NCBI GenBank assembly: GCA_039805905.1
Contig: JBDIVM010000002.1
Location: forward strand, 1-64,000
Direction: 5' to 3'
Length of the DNA: 64,000 nucleotides
Origin: Thermohalobaculum sp039805905
GTDB lineage: Bacteria; Pseudomonadota; Alphaproteobacteria; Rhodobacterales; Rhodobacteraceae
The position numbers were made by a program, and so were the translations under genes. Positions 53,479-63,276 of this stretch are shown here, piece after piece (position 1 is the stretch's first letter; the number at the start of each line of letters is the position of its first letter). The notes under the pieces are model-generated. The model was not told where the DNA came from and searched no databases. It worked only from the letters and a program-made list of their open reading frames with translations.

Positions 53479-54428
53479 CTGTTCCGGGCGGCAGGCTGCG
53501 GGAGCTGCACATGCAGGATGCGATCGACTGGTCGAAGGGCGCGGGCTGGATCAAGGGCGAGATCGTGCCCGTCTCCGAGGCGAAGATTCCGGTCACCGAC
53601 TGGGGCGTGACGCGGTCCGACATCACCTATGACGTGGTGCCGGTCTGGGAGGGCGGGTTCTTCCGGCTCGAGGACTATCTGGACCGGTTCCAGGCGTCGA
53701 TGCGGTCCATGCGCCTCGATGTCGGCATGACGCGGGACGAAATCCGTGCGGCGCTCCACGCGATGGTAGGGCGCTCGGGGCTGCGCGACGCCTATGTGGC
53801 GATGGTGGCGAGCCGCGGCGTGCCGCTGGTCCACGGCATCCGCGATCCGAGGGCCTGCGCCAACCACTTCTACGCCTGGTGCGTGCCCTATGTGCATGTG
53901 GTGAAGCCGGAGATCGCCGACAGGGGGGCCAGCGTCTGGATCGCCAAGGAGGTTCGCCGCATCCCCGAGGACAGCGTCGATCCGCGGGCCAAGAACTACC
54001 ACTGGGGCGACCTGACCCACGGGTTGTTCGAGGCCAAGGATCACGGCTACGAGACGGTTGTGCTGCTGGATCACGCCGGCAACGTGACCGAGGGGCCAGG
54101 TTTCAACGTGTTCGCGGTGAAGGACGGCAAGGTCGTCACGCCCGGGCGGGGCGTGCTGCACGGCATCACCCGGAGGACCGTGCTCGACATCTGCGCCGAG
54201 GAGGGAATCGCGACCGAGGAACGCTTCCTGCCGCTCGCCGAACTGATGGAGGCCGACGAGGTGTTCCTCTCGACCTCCGGCGGCGGCGCGGTGCCGGTGA
54301 CGCGGGTCGACGACCGCGTGTTCTCGAACGGCGCGCCCGGCCCGGTCGCGAGCCGGATGCGGGTGCGCTACTGGGAATGGCTCAGGCGCCCGGCACTCAG
54401 GCAGGAGGTGGAGTACGCCGCCGGGTGA
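53475..54428 (+). CDS. Class IV (BCAT/DAAT-type) PLP aminotransferase
   Basis: This 317-residue protein has the PLP lysine in DPRAKNYHWGDL near residue 176, VLLDHAGNVTEGPGFNVFAVKDGKVVTP and the ITRRTVLDICAEEGI signature of fold type IV aminotransferases. The start is a GTG overlapping the upstream stop; an ATG at 53511 is possible. D-amino-acid, branched-chain and R-amine transaminases all share these motifs. Pairing with a sugar-acid dehydratase suggests a catabolic pair rather than a valine biosynthetic gene. Confidence 0.85.
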   Translation: MTVPGGRLRELHMQDAIDWSKGAGWIKGEIVPVSEAKIPVTDWGVTRSDITYDVVPVWEGGFFRLEDYLDRFQASMRSMRLDVGMTRDEIRAALHAMVGRSGLRDAYVAMVASRGVPLVHGIRDPRACANHFYAWCVPYVHVVKPEIADRGASVWIAKEVRRIPEDSVDPRAKNYHWGDLTHGLFEAKDHGYETVVLLDHAGNVTEGPGFNVFAVKDGKVVTPGRGVLHGITRRTVLDICAEEGIATEERFLPLAELMEADEVFLSTSGGGAVPVTRVDDRVFSNGAPGPVASRMRVRYWEWLRRPALRQEVEYAAG

Positions 54429-54521
54429 ATCCGTCCGGAAATCGCCGCGCCGGGCAATCGCTTGCATCCCGGGCCGGTTTCCGACATTTTGCGCGCAAGT
54501 CCGGGGACAGGGAGTCGCGCG

Positions 54522-55268
54522 ATGGTGGAACGGGCCGGGAAGTCGGAACGGGCTCCGCTCTACGGCAGGGTTCTCCTGAAGATCTCCGGCGAGGCGCTGA
54601 TGGGCGATCAGGGCTTCGGGCTGCACCAGCCGACCGTGGCGCGGATCGCCGGCGAGGTGCAGAAGGCGCACGACCACGGCATCGAGATCTGCATGGTGAT
54701 CGGCGGGGGCAACATCTTCCGCGGCCTCGTCGGCGCCGCGCAGGGGATGGAGCGGTCGCAGGCCGACTACATGGGGATGCTGGCCACCGTGATGAACGCG
54801 CTGGCGATGCAGTCCGCGCTCGAGCAGCTTGGTGTCCACACCCGCGTCCAGTCGGCCATCCCGATGGACACGGTCTGCGAGCCCTATATCCGGCGCCGGG
54901 CGATCCGGCACCTGGAAAAGGGCCGGGTCGTGATCTTCGGCGCCGGTACTGGCAATCCCTACTTCACGACCGACACCGCGGCGACCCTGCGGGCGATGGA
55001 GACCGAGTGCGAGGCGATCTTCAAGGGCACGCAGGTCGACGGGGTGTACGACAGCGATCCCAAGCTGAATCCGGAGGCAAAGCGTTACGAAACGGTGAGT
55101 TACGATGAGGTTCTAAACCGGAATCTCAGGGTCATGGATGCCTCGGCCGTTGCGCTTGCACGTGACAACCACCTCCCGATTGTGGTTTTCTCTCTGCGAG
55201 AGCTCGGCGCCATGACGCGGGTGCTGTTCGGCCAGGGGCGCTACACTTTGGTCGGCCCCGCAGCCTGA
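54522..55268 (+). CDS. pyrH: UMP kinase
   Basis: This 248-residue protein has RVLLKISGEALMG, MVIGGGNIFRG, the GMLATVMNALAMQSALE helix and IFGAGTGNPYFTTDTAA. It phosphorylates UMP to UDP and is allosterically controlled. The 93 bases upstream separate it from the inserted aminotransferase. Confidence 0.98.
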   Translation: MVERAGKSERAPLYGRVLLKISGEALMGDQGFGLHQPTVARIAGEVQKAHDHGIEICMVIGGGNIFRGLVGAAQGMERSQADYMGMLATVMNALAMQSALEQLGVHTRVQSAIPMDTVCEPYIRRRAIRHLEKGRVVIFGAGTGNPYFTTDTAATLRAMETECEAIFKGTQVDGVYDSDPKLNPEAKRYETVSYDEVLNRNLRVMDASAVALARDNHLPIVVFSLRELGAMTRVLFGQGRYTLVGPAA

Positions 55269-55299
55269 CGGCTGGCGGAGCGGCGAAAGGTGCGGGACG

Positions 55300-55866
55300 A
55301 TGTCTGAAACGGATCTCGAGATCGACCTCGAAAACCTCAAGCGACGGATGGACGGCGCGCTCGGGGTCCTGCGGCAGGAATTCGCCTCGCTCCGCACCGG
55401 GCGGGCGTCTGCGGCGATGCTGGATCCGATCCAGGTCGATGCCTATGGCACCACGATGCCGCTGAACCAGTGCGCGACCATCAACGTGCCCGAGCCGCGG
55501 ATGATCACGGTCAACGTCTGGGACAAGTCGATCGCGGGTGCGGTGGAGAAGGCGTTGCGCAGCTCGGGCCTGGGAATCAACCCGGTGGTCGAAGGGACGC
55601 TGATGCGGCTGCCGATTCCGGAGTTGAACGAGGAGCGCCGCCGCGAATTGACCAAAGTTGCAGGGCAGTATGCGGAAGGCGCGAGGGTTGCGATTCGCAA
55701 CGTGCGCCGCGACGGCATGGACCAGATCAAGAGGGGCGCATCGGCGGGCATGTCGGAGGATGAGCAGGAGATTTACCACGACGAGATTCAGGAACTGACG
55801 GACGCGGCGATCAAGAAGGTGGACGAGGCGCTGGCGGCGAAGCAGGAAGAGATCATGCAGGTCTGA
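55300..55866 (+). CDS. frr: Ribosome recycling factor
   Basis: This 188-residue protein has the L-shaped RRF blocks LRTGRASAAMLDPIQVDAYGT, MITVNVWDKSIAGAVEKAL and RVAIRNVRRDGMDQIKRG. With EF-G it splits the post-termination ribosome. It starts 31 bases after pyrH. Confidence 0.99.
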   Translation: MSETDLEIDLENLKRRMDGALGVLRQEFASLRTGRASAAMLDPIQVDAYGTTMPLNQCATINVPEPRMITVNVWDKSIAGAVEKALRSSGLGINPVVEGTLMRLPIPELNEERRRELTKVAGQYAEGARVAIRNVRRDGMDQIKRGASAGMSEDEQEIYHDEIQELTDAAIKKVDEALAAKQEEIMQV

Positions 55867-55948
55867 TCTGCGGGCGCGGCTCTCCGGGGGGGACCGGAAA
55901 CGGGCGGGGGTCGGGCAGGACGCTGGCGGACTGTGAGCGAGGGAAAAA

Positions 55949-56683
55949 TTGGCTGAAGATGTTTCCGACTGCGGCGCGCGGGCGCCGCTTCACGTGGCGA
56001 TCATCATGGACGGGAATGGCCGCTGGGCCGTTCGCAGGGGCCAGCCGCGGACCTATGGGCACCACCGCGGCGTGGACCGCGTGCGCGAGGTCATCGAGGC
56101 GGCGCCGGGGCTCGGCATCGGCACCATGACCCTGTTCGCCTTCTCGACCGAGAACTGGCGCCGGCCGGAGTACGAGGTCTCGGTGCTGATGCGGCTCTTC
56201 AAGCGCTACATCGTCCGCGAGGTCGACGAGCTGGACCGGGCTGGGGTGCGGGTGCGCTTCATCGGCGAGCGGGACGGGCTGCCGGCCGACCTGCAACGGG
56301 TGATGGCACAGATGGAGGCGCGCACGGCCGGCAATGACCGGCTGCTGGTGCAGGTGGCGCTGAACTACGGCGCCCGGCGCGAGATCCTGCGGGCGGCGCG
56401 GAATCTCGCCGCAGAGGCGGCCGGCGGGCTGGTCGATCCCGGCGCGATCGACGAGGAGCGGTTCTCCGCGGCCCTCGATACCGGCGGGATCCCCGACCCG
56501 GATCTGGTGATCCGGACATCGGGCGAGGTGCGGGTCTCGAACTTCCTTCTCTGGCAGGCGGCCTATGCCGAGTTTGCCTTCGTCGACGAATGCTGGCCGG
56601 ACTTCACCGCGGAACGTCTCGCCGACGTGGTTGGCGGTTTCTCCCGCCGTCAGCGTCGTTTTGGCGCGGTCGCCTCGGGCTGA
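55949..56683 (+). CDS. uppS: Undecaprenyl diphosphate synthase
   Basis: This 244-residue cis-prenyltransferase has the catalytic HVAIIMDGNGRWAVRRG, GIGTMTLFAFSTENWRRP and the final DLVIRTSGEVRVSNFLLWQAAYAEFAF. The start is a TTG at 55949 with GAGGG upstream. It makes the C55 carrier lipid for cell-wall synthesis. Confidence 0.97.
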   Translation: MAEDVSDCGARAPLHVAIIMDGNGRWAVRRGQPRTYGHHRGVDRVREVIEAAPGLGIGTMTLFAFSTENWRRPEYEVSVLMRLFKRYIVREVDELDRAGVRVRFIGERDGLPADLQRVMAQMEARTAGNDRLLVQVALNYGARREILRAARNLAAEAAGGLVDPGAIDEERFSAALDTGGIPDPDLVIRTSGEVRVSNFLLWQAAYAEFAFVDECWPDFTAERLADVVGGFSRRQRRFGAVASG

Positions 56684-56696
56684 CGGGAGCGCGCGC

Positions 56697-57554
56697 GTGG
56701 CGGGGCCATCACCAGGGGAGACCCCCGGCGCATCGCCCCTCCGCTTTGCCGATCTCCGCACCCGTATCCTGTCTGCGACCGTACTCGCGGTTGTGGCGCT
56801 GACCGACCTCTATCTCGGCGGCATCTGGGTCATGGTTTTCGTCGCGGCTGCCTGTGGCGTGATGATGTGCGAGTTCCGCTCGATCACCCTGCTCCGGGGC
56901 GGCCGGTCCGGCTGGGATGCGGCCTATCCCGTCTCGGCCGTGGCCGGCGCGGCAGCGGTTGCGGCGCTCTGGTCCCCGGCCGCGGCGCTGATCTGGCTTG
57001 CCTGGGGGATGGCGGTCAGCACGGCCGTCGATCTCGCGTCAGGCCGGCGCGGGACGGCAGGCTGGGGAGCGGTCGGGATCGCCTATCTGGGTCTCGCGGG
57101 CATCGCCTTCCTGTATCTGCGCAACACGGATCCGCACGGCTTCGCGACGGTCGTCTGGCTGCTCCTGGTGGTCGCCGCCTCGGATATCGGCGGCTACTTC
57201 GCCGGGCGGCTGGTCGGCGGCCCGAAGCTCTGGCCGAGGGTCAGCCCGAAGAAGACCTGGGCCGGAACTGTCGGCGGCGTTGTGCTGGCGGTGGCCGTCG
57301 GGGCGGCATTCGGGACGGGCCTGCCGGAGGCGGATGCCTCCCGGCTCGCCGCCGTGTCGGCGATCACGGCTCTGGTATCGCAGGCCGGGGACCTTGCCGA
57401 GTCGGCCCTGAAGCGTCATTTCGGAGTGAAGGATTCCGGTCGGCTGCTGCCGGGGCATGGCGGCCTGTTCGACCGGTTGGACGGTCTGATCGCGGCATCG
57501 CTTGCGGTCGGGCTCATCAGCTGGTGGCGCGGCACGACGGTGTTCGGCTGGTAG
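56697..57554 (+). CDS. cdsA: Phosphatidate cytidylyltransferase
   Basis: This 285-residue membrane protein has a GTG start at 56697 with GGGAG upstream. It has about eight helices and the CDP-diglyceride synthase signature SALKRHFGVKDSGRLLPGHGGLFDRLDGLIA near the C-terminus. It makes CDP-diacylglycerol for phospholipids. It is 13 bases after uppS. Confidence 0.95.
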   Translation: MAGPSPGETPGASPLRFADLRTRILSATVLAVVALTDLYLGGIWVMVFVAAACGVMMCEFRSITLLRGGRSGWDAAYPVSAVAGAAAVAALWSPAAALIWLAWGMAVSTAVDLASGRRGTAGWGAVGIAYLGLAGIAFLYLRNTDPHGFATVVWLLLVVAASDIGGYFAGRLVGGPKLWPRVSPKKTWAGTVGGVVLAVAVGAAFGTGLPEADASRLAAVSAITALVSQAGDLAESALKRHFGVKDSGRLLPGHGGLFDRLDGLIAASLAVGLISWWRGTTVFGW

Positions 57555-57558
57555 CGAT

Positions 57559-58728
57559 ATGGACAGCAGGCGGATCAGCATCCTCGGCGTGACCGGCTCG
57601 ATCGGGGTGAACACCGTCTCCGTGATCGAGGCGCAGGGGCGGGAGCGCTTCGAGGTCGAGACCGTGACTGGCAATGCCAACATCGCCGGGCTCGCCGATG
57701 TCGCGCGGCGCTTGCGGGCGCGGATCGCCGTCACCGCCGATCCCGGCCGGCTGTCCGACCTGCGCGAGGCGCTCGCCGGGAGCGGGATCGAAGCTGCGGC
57801 GGGCCCCGACGCGATGGTCGAGGCGGCGGGCCGCCCGGCGGACTGGGTGATGTCATCGATCGTCGGCGCCGCGGGGCTGGCGCCGACCCTTGCGGCGGCG
57901 CGAAGCGGCGCCACCGTTGCGCTCGCCAACAAGGAATGCCTGGTGGCTGCCGGACCCGTCTTCCTGGCGGCGATGAAGCGGTCGGGCGCGCGGCTCCTGC
58001 CGGTCGACAGCGAGCACAACGCGATCTTCCAGCTGACCTGCGCCGACCGGGACTGCCCGATCGAGCGGCTGATCCTGACGGCATCCGGCGGCCCGTTTCG
58101 CGACGCCGGCCTCGACGCGATGGCGCGCGCGACGCCGGAGCAGGCGGTTGCGCATCCGAACTGGTCGATGGGTGTGCGGATCTCGATCGACAGCGCGACA
58201 ATGTTCAACAAGGCGCTGGAGATGGTCGAGGCCTGGCACCTGTTCGACGTGACACCGGAACAGATCGAGGTGGTGGTGCACCCGCAGTCGATCATCCACT
58301 CGATGGTCGGGTTCCGCGACGGCTCGATCCTCGCCCATCTCGGGCCGCCGGACATGCGGGTGGCGATCGGTCATGCGCTGAACTGGCCCGAGCGCCGGCA
58401 CCTGCCGGTGGAACGGCTCGATTTTCCGAGGCTGGCGCGGCTCGATTTCCAGGCTCCGGACCCGGAGCGGTTTCCGGCACTGGGGCTGGCGCGGCGGGCG
58501 ATGCAGCGCGGTGGCGCGGCGGCCTGCGTCATGAACGCTGCCCGCGAGGTGGCGCTCGACGCCTTCATTGCGCGGGACATCGGCTTTCTCGACATGGCCC
58601 GGCTGACCGGCGAGGTGATGGACCGGCTGGACAATCTTCCGGAAGCGAGGGACCTCGAGGACGTCTATGCCGCAGACGCCGCGGCCCGCCGTGCCGGACG
58701 CGAACTGGTGAAACGCTTCGCGGCCTGA
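57559..58728 (+). CDS. dxr: 1-deoxy-D-xylulose 5-phosphate reductoisomerase
   Basis: This 389-residue enzyme has the NADPH motif ILGVTGSIGVNT (Val in place of the usual Ser), ALANKECLVAAG and the metal/substrate site DSEHNAIFQ and ASGGPF. HPQSIIHSMVGFRDGS follows. It converts DXP to MEP, the committed step of isoprenoid synthesis, and so feeds UppS. It starts five bases after cdsA. Confidence 0.98.
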   Translation: MDSRRISILGVTGSIGVNTVSVIEAQGRERFEVETVTGNANIAGLADVARRLRARIAVTADPGRLSDLREALAGSGIEAAAGPDAMVEAAGRPADWVMSSIVGAAGLAPTLAAARSGATVALANKECLVAAGPVFLAAMKRSGARLLPVDSEHNAIFQLTCADRDCPIERLILTASGGPFRDAGLDAMARATPEQAVAHPNWSMGVRISIDSATMFNKALEMVEAWHLFDVTPEQIEVVVHPQSIIHSMVGFRDGSILAHLGPPDMRVAIGHALNWPERRHLPVERLDFPRLARLDFQAPDPERFPALGLARRAMQRGGAAACVMNAAREVALDAFIARDIGFLDMARLTGEVMDRLDNLPEARDLEDVYAADAAARRAGRELVKRFAA

Positions 58729-58752
58729 TAGTATCTCCTGAAGGGAAGGGTG

Positions 58753-60096
58753 ATGGAACTGCTTGCAAACATCCCGCTGATCGGTGGAACGCTGACCATC
58801 GTGGTCCCGTTCCTCGTCGTTCTGACGATCGTGGTGTTCGTCCACGAGTTCGGTCATTACTTGGTGGGCAGGTTCTGCGGAATCCGGGCCGAAGTCTTTT
58901 CGGTCGGATTCGGCAAGCCCCTGCTCAAATGGGTCGACCGCCGGGGCACGCGCTGGCAGATTGCTGCCGTGCCGCTGGGGGGCTTCGTGCGTTTCGTCGG
59001 CGACATGGATCCGGCGAGCGCCGGGAAGGCCGACGACGGCGCGCTTTCGGCTGAACAGCGCCGCGAGGCCTTCCACAATGCCAGCTTGGTGCGCCGCGCC
59101 GCCACGGTCGCGGCCGGGCCGCTGGCGAACTTCCTGCTCTCGGTGGTGATCTTCGCCGGCCTGATGATGTCGATCGGCCAGGCGTCGAACGACCCGGTTG
59201 TCGGGGCGATCGGCGGCGATGCGCATGCCGAGGTCGGGCTGGAGCCCGGCGACCGGGTCCTCTCGGTCGATGGAAGGGACGTCAAGTCCTTCGGCGATAT
59301 CATAAACATCCTTGCGCCGACCGACGGCGCACCAACCCCGGCAAGGGTCGTTCGGAATGGCACGGAAATGGACGTGCTGGTGCGGTTCGAGCGGCCGGCC
59401 CGCATCTCGGAAGTCGTGCCGGGAATGCCGGCGGCAAGGGCAGGGCTGCTGGGCGGGGACGTGTTCCTAAGCATCGACGGAGAGGCGATCCACTCCTACC
59501 GCCAGCTGCAGGTGGTGACCGCCGACAAGCCGCTGGGCGCCGAGATCGAGGTCGAGGTGCAGCGTGGCGACGAGCGTCTGACCTTCCGCTTCGTGCCGGA
59601 CCCGCAGGAGCGGCGGCACCCCGAGACGGAAGAGCTGAAGATGCTGCCGACCATGGGGATCCGCGGCTCGGCGCTGGGCGGGATCGAGCCGGTCCGCGAG
59701 GCGCTGCCGGTCGGCGACGCGCTGGTCGGCGGCGTGAGCGAGACCTGGCGGATCATCCACGGGACGCTCGTCTACGTCGGCGACATGCTGTTCAACGGCG
59801 CCGATACCAGCCAGCTTGGCGGACCGATCAGAATCGCGGAAGTGTCGGGCGACGCCGCCGAGGAGGGATTTTCCTCGCTGATCTGGCTCATTGCCGTGAT
59901 CTCGACGTCGATCGGGTTGATCAACCTGTTCCCGGTCCCGATCCTCGACGGGGGGCATCTGATGTTCTACGCGGTCGAAATGCTGCGCGGGCGTCCGGTG
60001 GGCGAGACTTGGATGAAAATCGGGACTATGATCGGCCTGTCGCTGGTCATCTTGCTGATGGTGTTCGCGACGTATAATGATCTGGTGAGGCTCTGA
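58753..60096 (+). CDS. rseP: Site-2 protease RseP
   Basis: This 447-residue zinc metalloprotease has HEFGH at residues 31-35 (zinc ligands and catalytic Glu), two PDZ-like regions between about residues 125 and 285, and NLFPVPILDGGHLMFY with the third ligand Asp near residue 400. It cleaves membrane-bound anti-sigma factors and signal peptides. Here the RpoE anti-sigma ChrR is soluble, so it is not its target. Confidence 0.97.
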   Translation: MELLANIPLIGGTLTIVVPFLVVLTIVVFVHEFGHYLVGRFCGIRAEVFSVGFGKPLLKWVDRRGTRWQIAAVPLGGFVRFVGDMDPASAGKADDGALSAEQRREAFHNASLVRRAATVAAGPLANFLLSVVIFAGLMMSIGQASNDPVVGAIGGDAHAEVGLEPGDRVLSVDGRDVKSFGDIINILAPTDGAPTPARVVRNGTEMDVLVRFERPARISEVVPGMPAARAGLLGGDVFLSIDGEAIHSYRQLQVVTADKPLGAEIEVEVQRGDERLTFRFVPDPQERRHPETEELKMLPTMGIRGSALGGIEPVREALPVGDALVGGVSETWRIIHGTLVYVGDMLFNGADTSQLGGPIRIAEVSGDAAEEGFSSLIWLIAVISTSIGLINLFPVPILDGGHLMFYAVEMLRGRPVGETWMKIGTMIGLSLVILLMVFATYNDLVRL

Positions 60097-60170
60097 TACC
60101 GTTTCGAAACTGAGGGACAGACCAGCCAAGAGCCCGGAGACAACCGGGACGGGGCAGGCAAGGAGAGAGA

Positions 60171-62561
60171 ATGCGGAGAACCGCTTCCTTTGGGCACCGC
60201 TGCGGGGCGCGCGCACTGGTGCTGGGGGTTGCTGCATCTGTGGCAGCCCCACTTATTCTCGCAGACATCGATGCAGGAACCATCGCGGGGCGCGGACTCG
60301 CCCAGGCTCAGACAGCTTCGGCCGAGATCGCTCAGAGGGTGACCATCCAGGGCAATCGCCGCATCGAGCCCGAGACGATCATCTCATACATGCAGCTTCC
60401 GACCGACCGGCAGATCACGGCCGACGACCTGAATGCAGCGGTGCGGCGGCTGTTTGACACCGGCCTGTTCAAGAACGTGGAGATCGCCCCGAGCGGCGGC
60501 GAGATCGTCATCGTCGTCGAGGAGAATCCGTCGATCAACGTGATCTCCTTCGAGGGCAATGACAGCCTGAAGGACGAGGACCTTCAGCAGATCGTCCGGC
60601 TGCGGCCCCGTCTGCCCTTCACGCGCTCGGCCGCCGAGGCCGACGCGCAGGCGATCATCGACATCTACCGCCGGACCGGACGCTACGGCGCCGAGGTCGA
60701 GCCGGTCATCATCGAGCGCAGCGACAACCGTGTCGACGTGGTGTTCGAGATCAACGAGGGCGAGATCACCGGCGTGAAGGCCATCGACTTCGTCGGCAAC
60801 GAGAAGTTCTCGGACCGCCGGCTGCGGCGGGTGATCGACACGTCCGAGTCCGGCCTGTTCTCGTATTTCGTCTCGACCGACGTCTACGACCCCGACCGTC
60901 TGGAACTGGACAAGGAACTGCTGCGGCAATTCTATCTCGAACGCGGATACGCCGATTTCGCCGTGCTCTCGGCAACGGCGGAGCTGGCGCCTGACCGCGA
61001 GGGTTTCTTCATCACCTTCACCGTCGAGGAGGGCGAGGAGTACAAGTTCGGCGTGCTCGATGTCGCAGTCGCCACGAAGGGCCTCGACCCCGAGGATTTT
61101 CGCGCATTGCTGCCGACGGACCTCGAGGGGACCACCTACAACGCCACCGAGGTCGAGGAAATTGCCGACAAGATGACCGATCTTGCCGGTCAGAAGGGTT
61201 TCGCGTTCGTCCAGGTCCAGCCGAGACCGCAGAAGAACGCGGAAGCGATGACCGTCGATGTGACCTTCGAGCTGGCGGAGGGCAGCCGGATCTTCATCGA
61301 GCGGATTGACATCGTCGGCAACAGCCAGACGCTCGACCGGGTCATCCGGCGCCAGATACCGCTGGCCGAGGGCGATGCCTTCGATACCCGCAAGATTCGC
61401 GACGCGCGGAACAAGATCCGCGGGCTCGGATACTTCAAGACGGTCGAGGTCGACACAGCGCAGGGCAGCGCCGACGACCGGGCCGTGGTCACGGTCAAGG
61501 TCGAGGAGCAGTCGACCGGCAGCCTGTCGCTGGGCTTCGGCTTCTCGTCGAGTGTCGGTCCGATCGCGAGCGTTGCGGTCACCGAGCGGAACTTCCTGGG
61601 CCGCGGGCAGATCGTGAACCTGCGGGTCACCGCCTCCGGCGACACCCAGATCTACGACGCGTCGTTCACCGAGCCGAGCTTCCTGGACCGGGATCTCTCG
61701 ATCGGCACACGGGCCTTCTTCCTCACGGACGACCGGACGGACGAGTCGTCCTTCGACCAGGACCGTGCCGGCTTCGTGCCGGAGATCGGCTTCCCGCTGG
61801 CGGAGGATCTCAGGATCAAGCTGCGCTACAGCCTGCTCTGGGACGACATCATGGTCAACGACGATCCGACCAATCTCAGGGATGTCTCGCCCGCGATCGC
61901 CGTCGATGACGGAACGCAGTTCACCTCGTCGGTCGGGTACCAGCTGGTCTACGACCAGCGCGACGATCCGGTCGAACCGCAGAGCGGGTATCTCGCCTCA
62001 TTCGACCAGGAGGTCGCCGGTCTGGGTGGCGAGGCGAGGTTCGTCAAGACGCGGGGCAAGATCAAGTCGTGGTACACGCTCTTCGACGATGTCGTCGTCA
62101 CCAGCGCGGAACTGGAGGCGGGAAACCTTTTCAGCTTCGGCGGCTATGACACGCGGGTCACCGAGCGGTATTTCATCGGCGGATCGACGATGCGCGGCTT
62201 CGCCCAGGCCGGCATCGGCCCGCGGGACACCACGACGAACGACGCGCTTGGCGGCAACATCTTCGCGGTCGCCCGGTTCGAGGCCTCGTTCCCGCTCGGC
62301 CTGCCGGAGGAACTGGGAATCTTCGGCGGCCTGTTTCTTGACGCCGGCACGCTCTGGGATCTCGACCGGACCAACTTCACCGACAACAACGGCAATCCGG
62401 TGTCGATCGATGACGGCGCCGACTTCCGGGCAGCGGCGGGCGGACTTCTGTTTCTCGACACTCCGGTCGGGCCGCTGGAGTTGAGCTTCGGCTTCCCGCT
62501 GGTCAAGGAGAGCGATGACGAAACCGAAGTCTTCCGGCTGCAGATCGGCACGCGGTTCTGA
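60171..62561 (+). CDS. bamA: Outer-membrane assembly protein BamA
   Basis: This 796-residue protein has a long N-terminal export signal, five POTRA domains (the first begins AQRVTIQGNRRIEPETIISYM near residue 50) and a C-terminal beta-barrel with GGSTMRGFAQAGIGPRD and the final Phe (LQIGTRF). It inserts barrel proteins into the outer membrane. It starts 74 bases after rseP. Confidence 0.98.
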   Translation: MRRTASFGHRCGARALVLGVAASVAAPLILADIDAGTIAGRGLAQAQTASAEIAQRVTIQGNRRIEPETIISYMQLPTDRQITADDLNAAVRRLFDTGLFKNVEIAPSGGEIVIVVEENPSINVISFEGNDSLKDEDLQQIVRLRPRLPFTRSAAEADAQAIIDIYRRTGRYGAEVEPVIIERSDNRVDVVFEINEGEITGVKAIDFVGNEKFSDRRLRRVIDTSESGLFSYFVSTDVYDPDRLELDKELLRQFYLERGYADFAVLSATAELAPDREGFFITFTVEEGEEYKFGVLDVAVATKGLDPEDFRALLPTDLEGTTYNATEVEEIADKMTDLAGQKGFAFVQVQPRPQKNAEAMTVDVTFELAEGSRIFIERIDIVGNSQTLDRVIRRQIPLAEGDAFDTRKIRDARNKIRGLGYFKTVEVDTAQGSADDRAVVTVKVEEQSTGSLSLGFGFSSSVGPIASVAVTERNFLGRGQIVNLRVTASGDTQIYDASFTEPSFLDRDLSIGTRAFFLTDDRTDESSFDQDRAGFVPEIGFPLAEDLRIKLRYSLLWDDIMVNDDPTNLRDVSPAIAVDDGTQFTSSVGYQLVYDQRDDPVEPQSGYLASFDQEVAGLGGEARFVKTRGKIKSWYTLFDDVVVTSAELEAGNLFSFGGYDTRVTERYFIGGSTMRGFAQAGIGPRDTTTNDALGGNIFAVARFEASFPLGLPEELGIFGGLFLDAGTLWDLDRTNFTDNNGNPVSIDDGADFRAAAGGLLFLDTPVGPLELSFGFPLVKESDDETEVFRLQIGTRF

Positions 62562-63159
62562 GGCGGCTGCGCGGCGCCCTGTCACGCGGCGCAGCCTGCT
62601 TCGCGGTCTGCTGGCTGCGGGGGCGCTTGCTGCAGGCCTGAGCGGTGCGGCTTCGGCGGTCGCGGGCGAGCCGATTCTTGTCGTCTCGCGAAAGCGGGTG
62701 CTGAACGAGACCGTCCAGGCCCAGGCGCTGAGCAGCGCCGAAGCAAGTCAGACCGCCGCGCTCCAAGGCGAGATTGACCGGCTGAAGGACGCCCTCACGG
62801 CGGAGGAGCAGGAGATTGCCCGGCTGCGGACCACGCTCGATCGCGAGAGCTTCGAGCAGCGCGTCGCCGAGTTCGACCGGAGGGTGCGCCGCGAGCGGCG
62901 CGAGACCCAGGAGCGTGCCGCCACGATGCAGACCGCGTTCCGTGACGAGCGGGTAAAGCTCGTGGAGGCGCTCGGCCCGGTTCTGGACGCGGTGCGGATG
63001 GCCCACGGAGCCAGCGTGATCCTGAACTCCGACGTGGTCTTGGCCGCCGATCCCGGGCTGGATGTGACCGACGAGGTCATCGCCCGGTTCAACGCGACGG
63101 TGCCGCTGCCGGTGATCCCGAGGGTCCCGCCGGCCAGCGCGGCAGCGGGCGATCGCTGA
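62515..63159 (+). CDS. skp: OmpH/Skp-family periplasmic chaperone
   Basis: This 214-residue protein has an N-terminal export signal with twin Arg (TRRSLLRGLLAAGALAAGLSG) and a coiled-coil middle (LQGEIDRLKDALTAEEQEIARL to QERAATMQ) as in Skp. It escorts unfolded outer-membrane proteins to BamA. Its start overlaps the bamA end by 47 bases in another frame, which is unusually long. Confidence 0.9.
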   Translation: MTKPKSSGCRSARGSEAAARRPVTRRSLLRGLLAAGALAAGLSGAASAVAGEPILVVSRKRVLNETVQAQALSSAEASQTAALQGEIDRLKDALTAEEQEIARLRTTLDRESFEQRVAEFDRRVRRERRETQERAATMQTAFRDERVKLVEALGPVLDAVRMAHGASVILNSDVVLAADPGLDVTDEVIARFNATVPLPVIPRVPPASAAAGDR

Positions 63160-63276
63160 CCCGGTTCCCGCGGAACCGTGCCGCAGACGGCAAGCGCGGC
63201 AAAGCCTTCGGGCTTGACCTGGTCGGGCGGCCAGTATTGAAAGGTGAGACCGCAATGTTCAGCGCCTGGTAGATTG

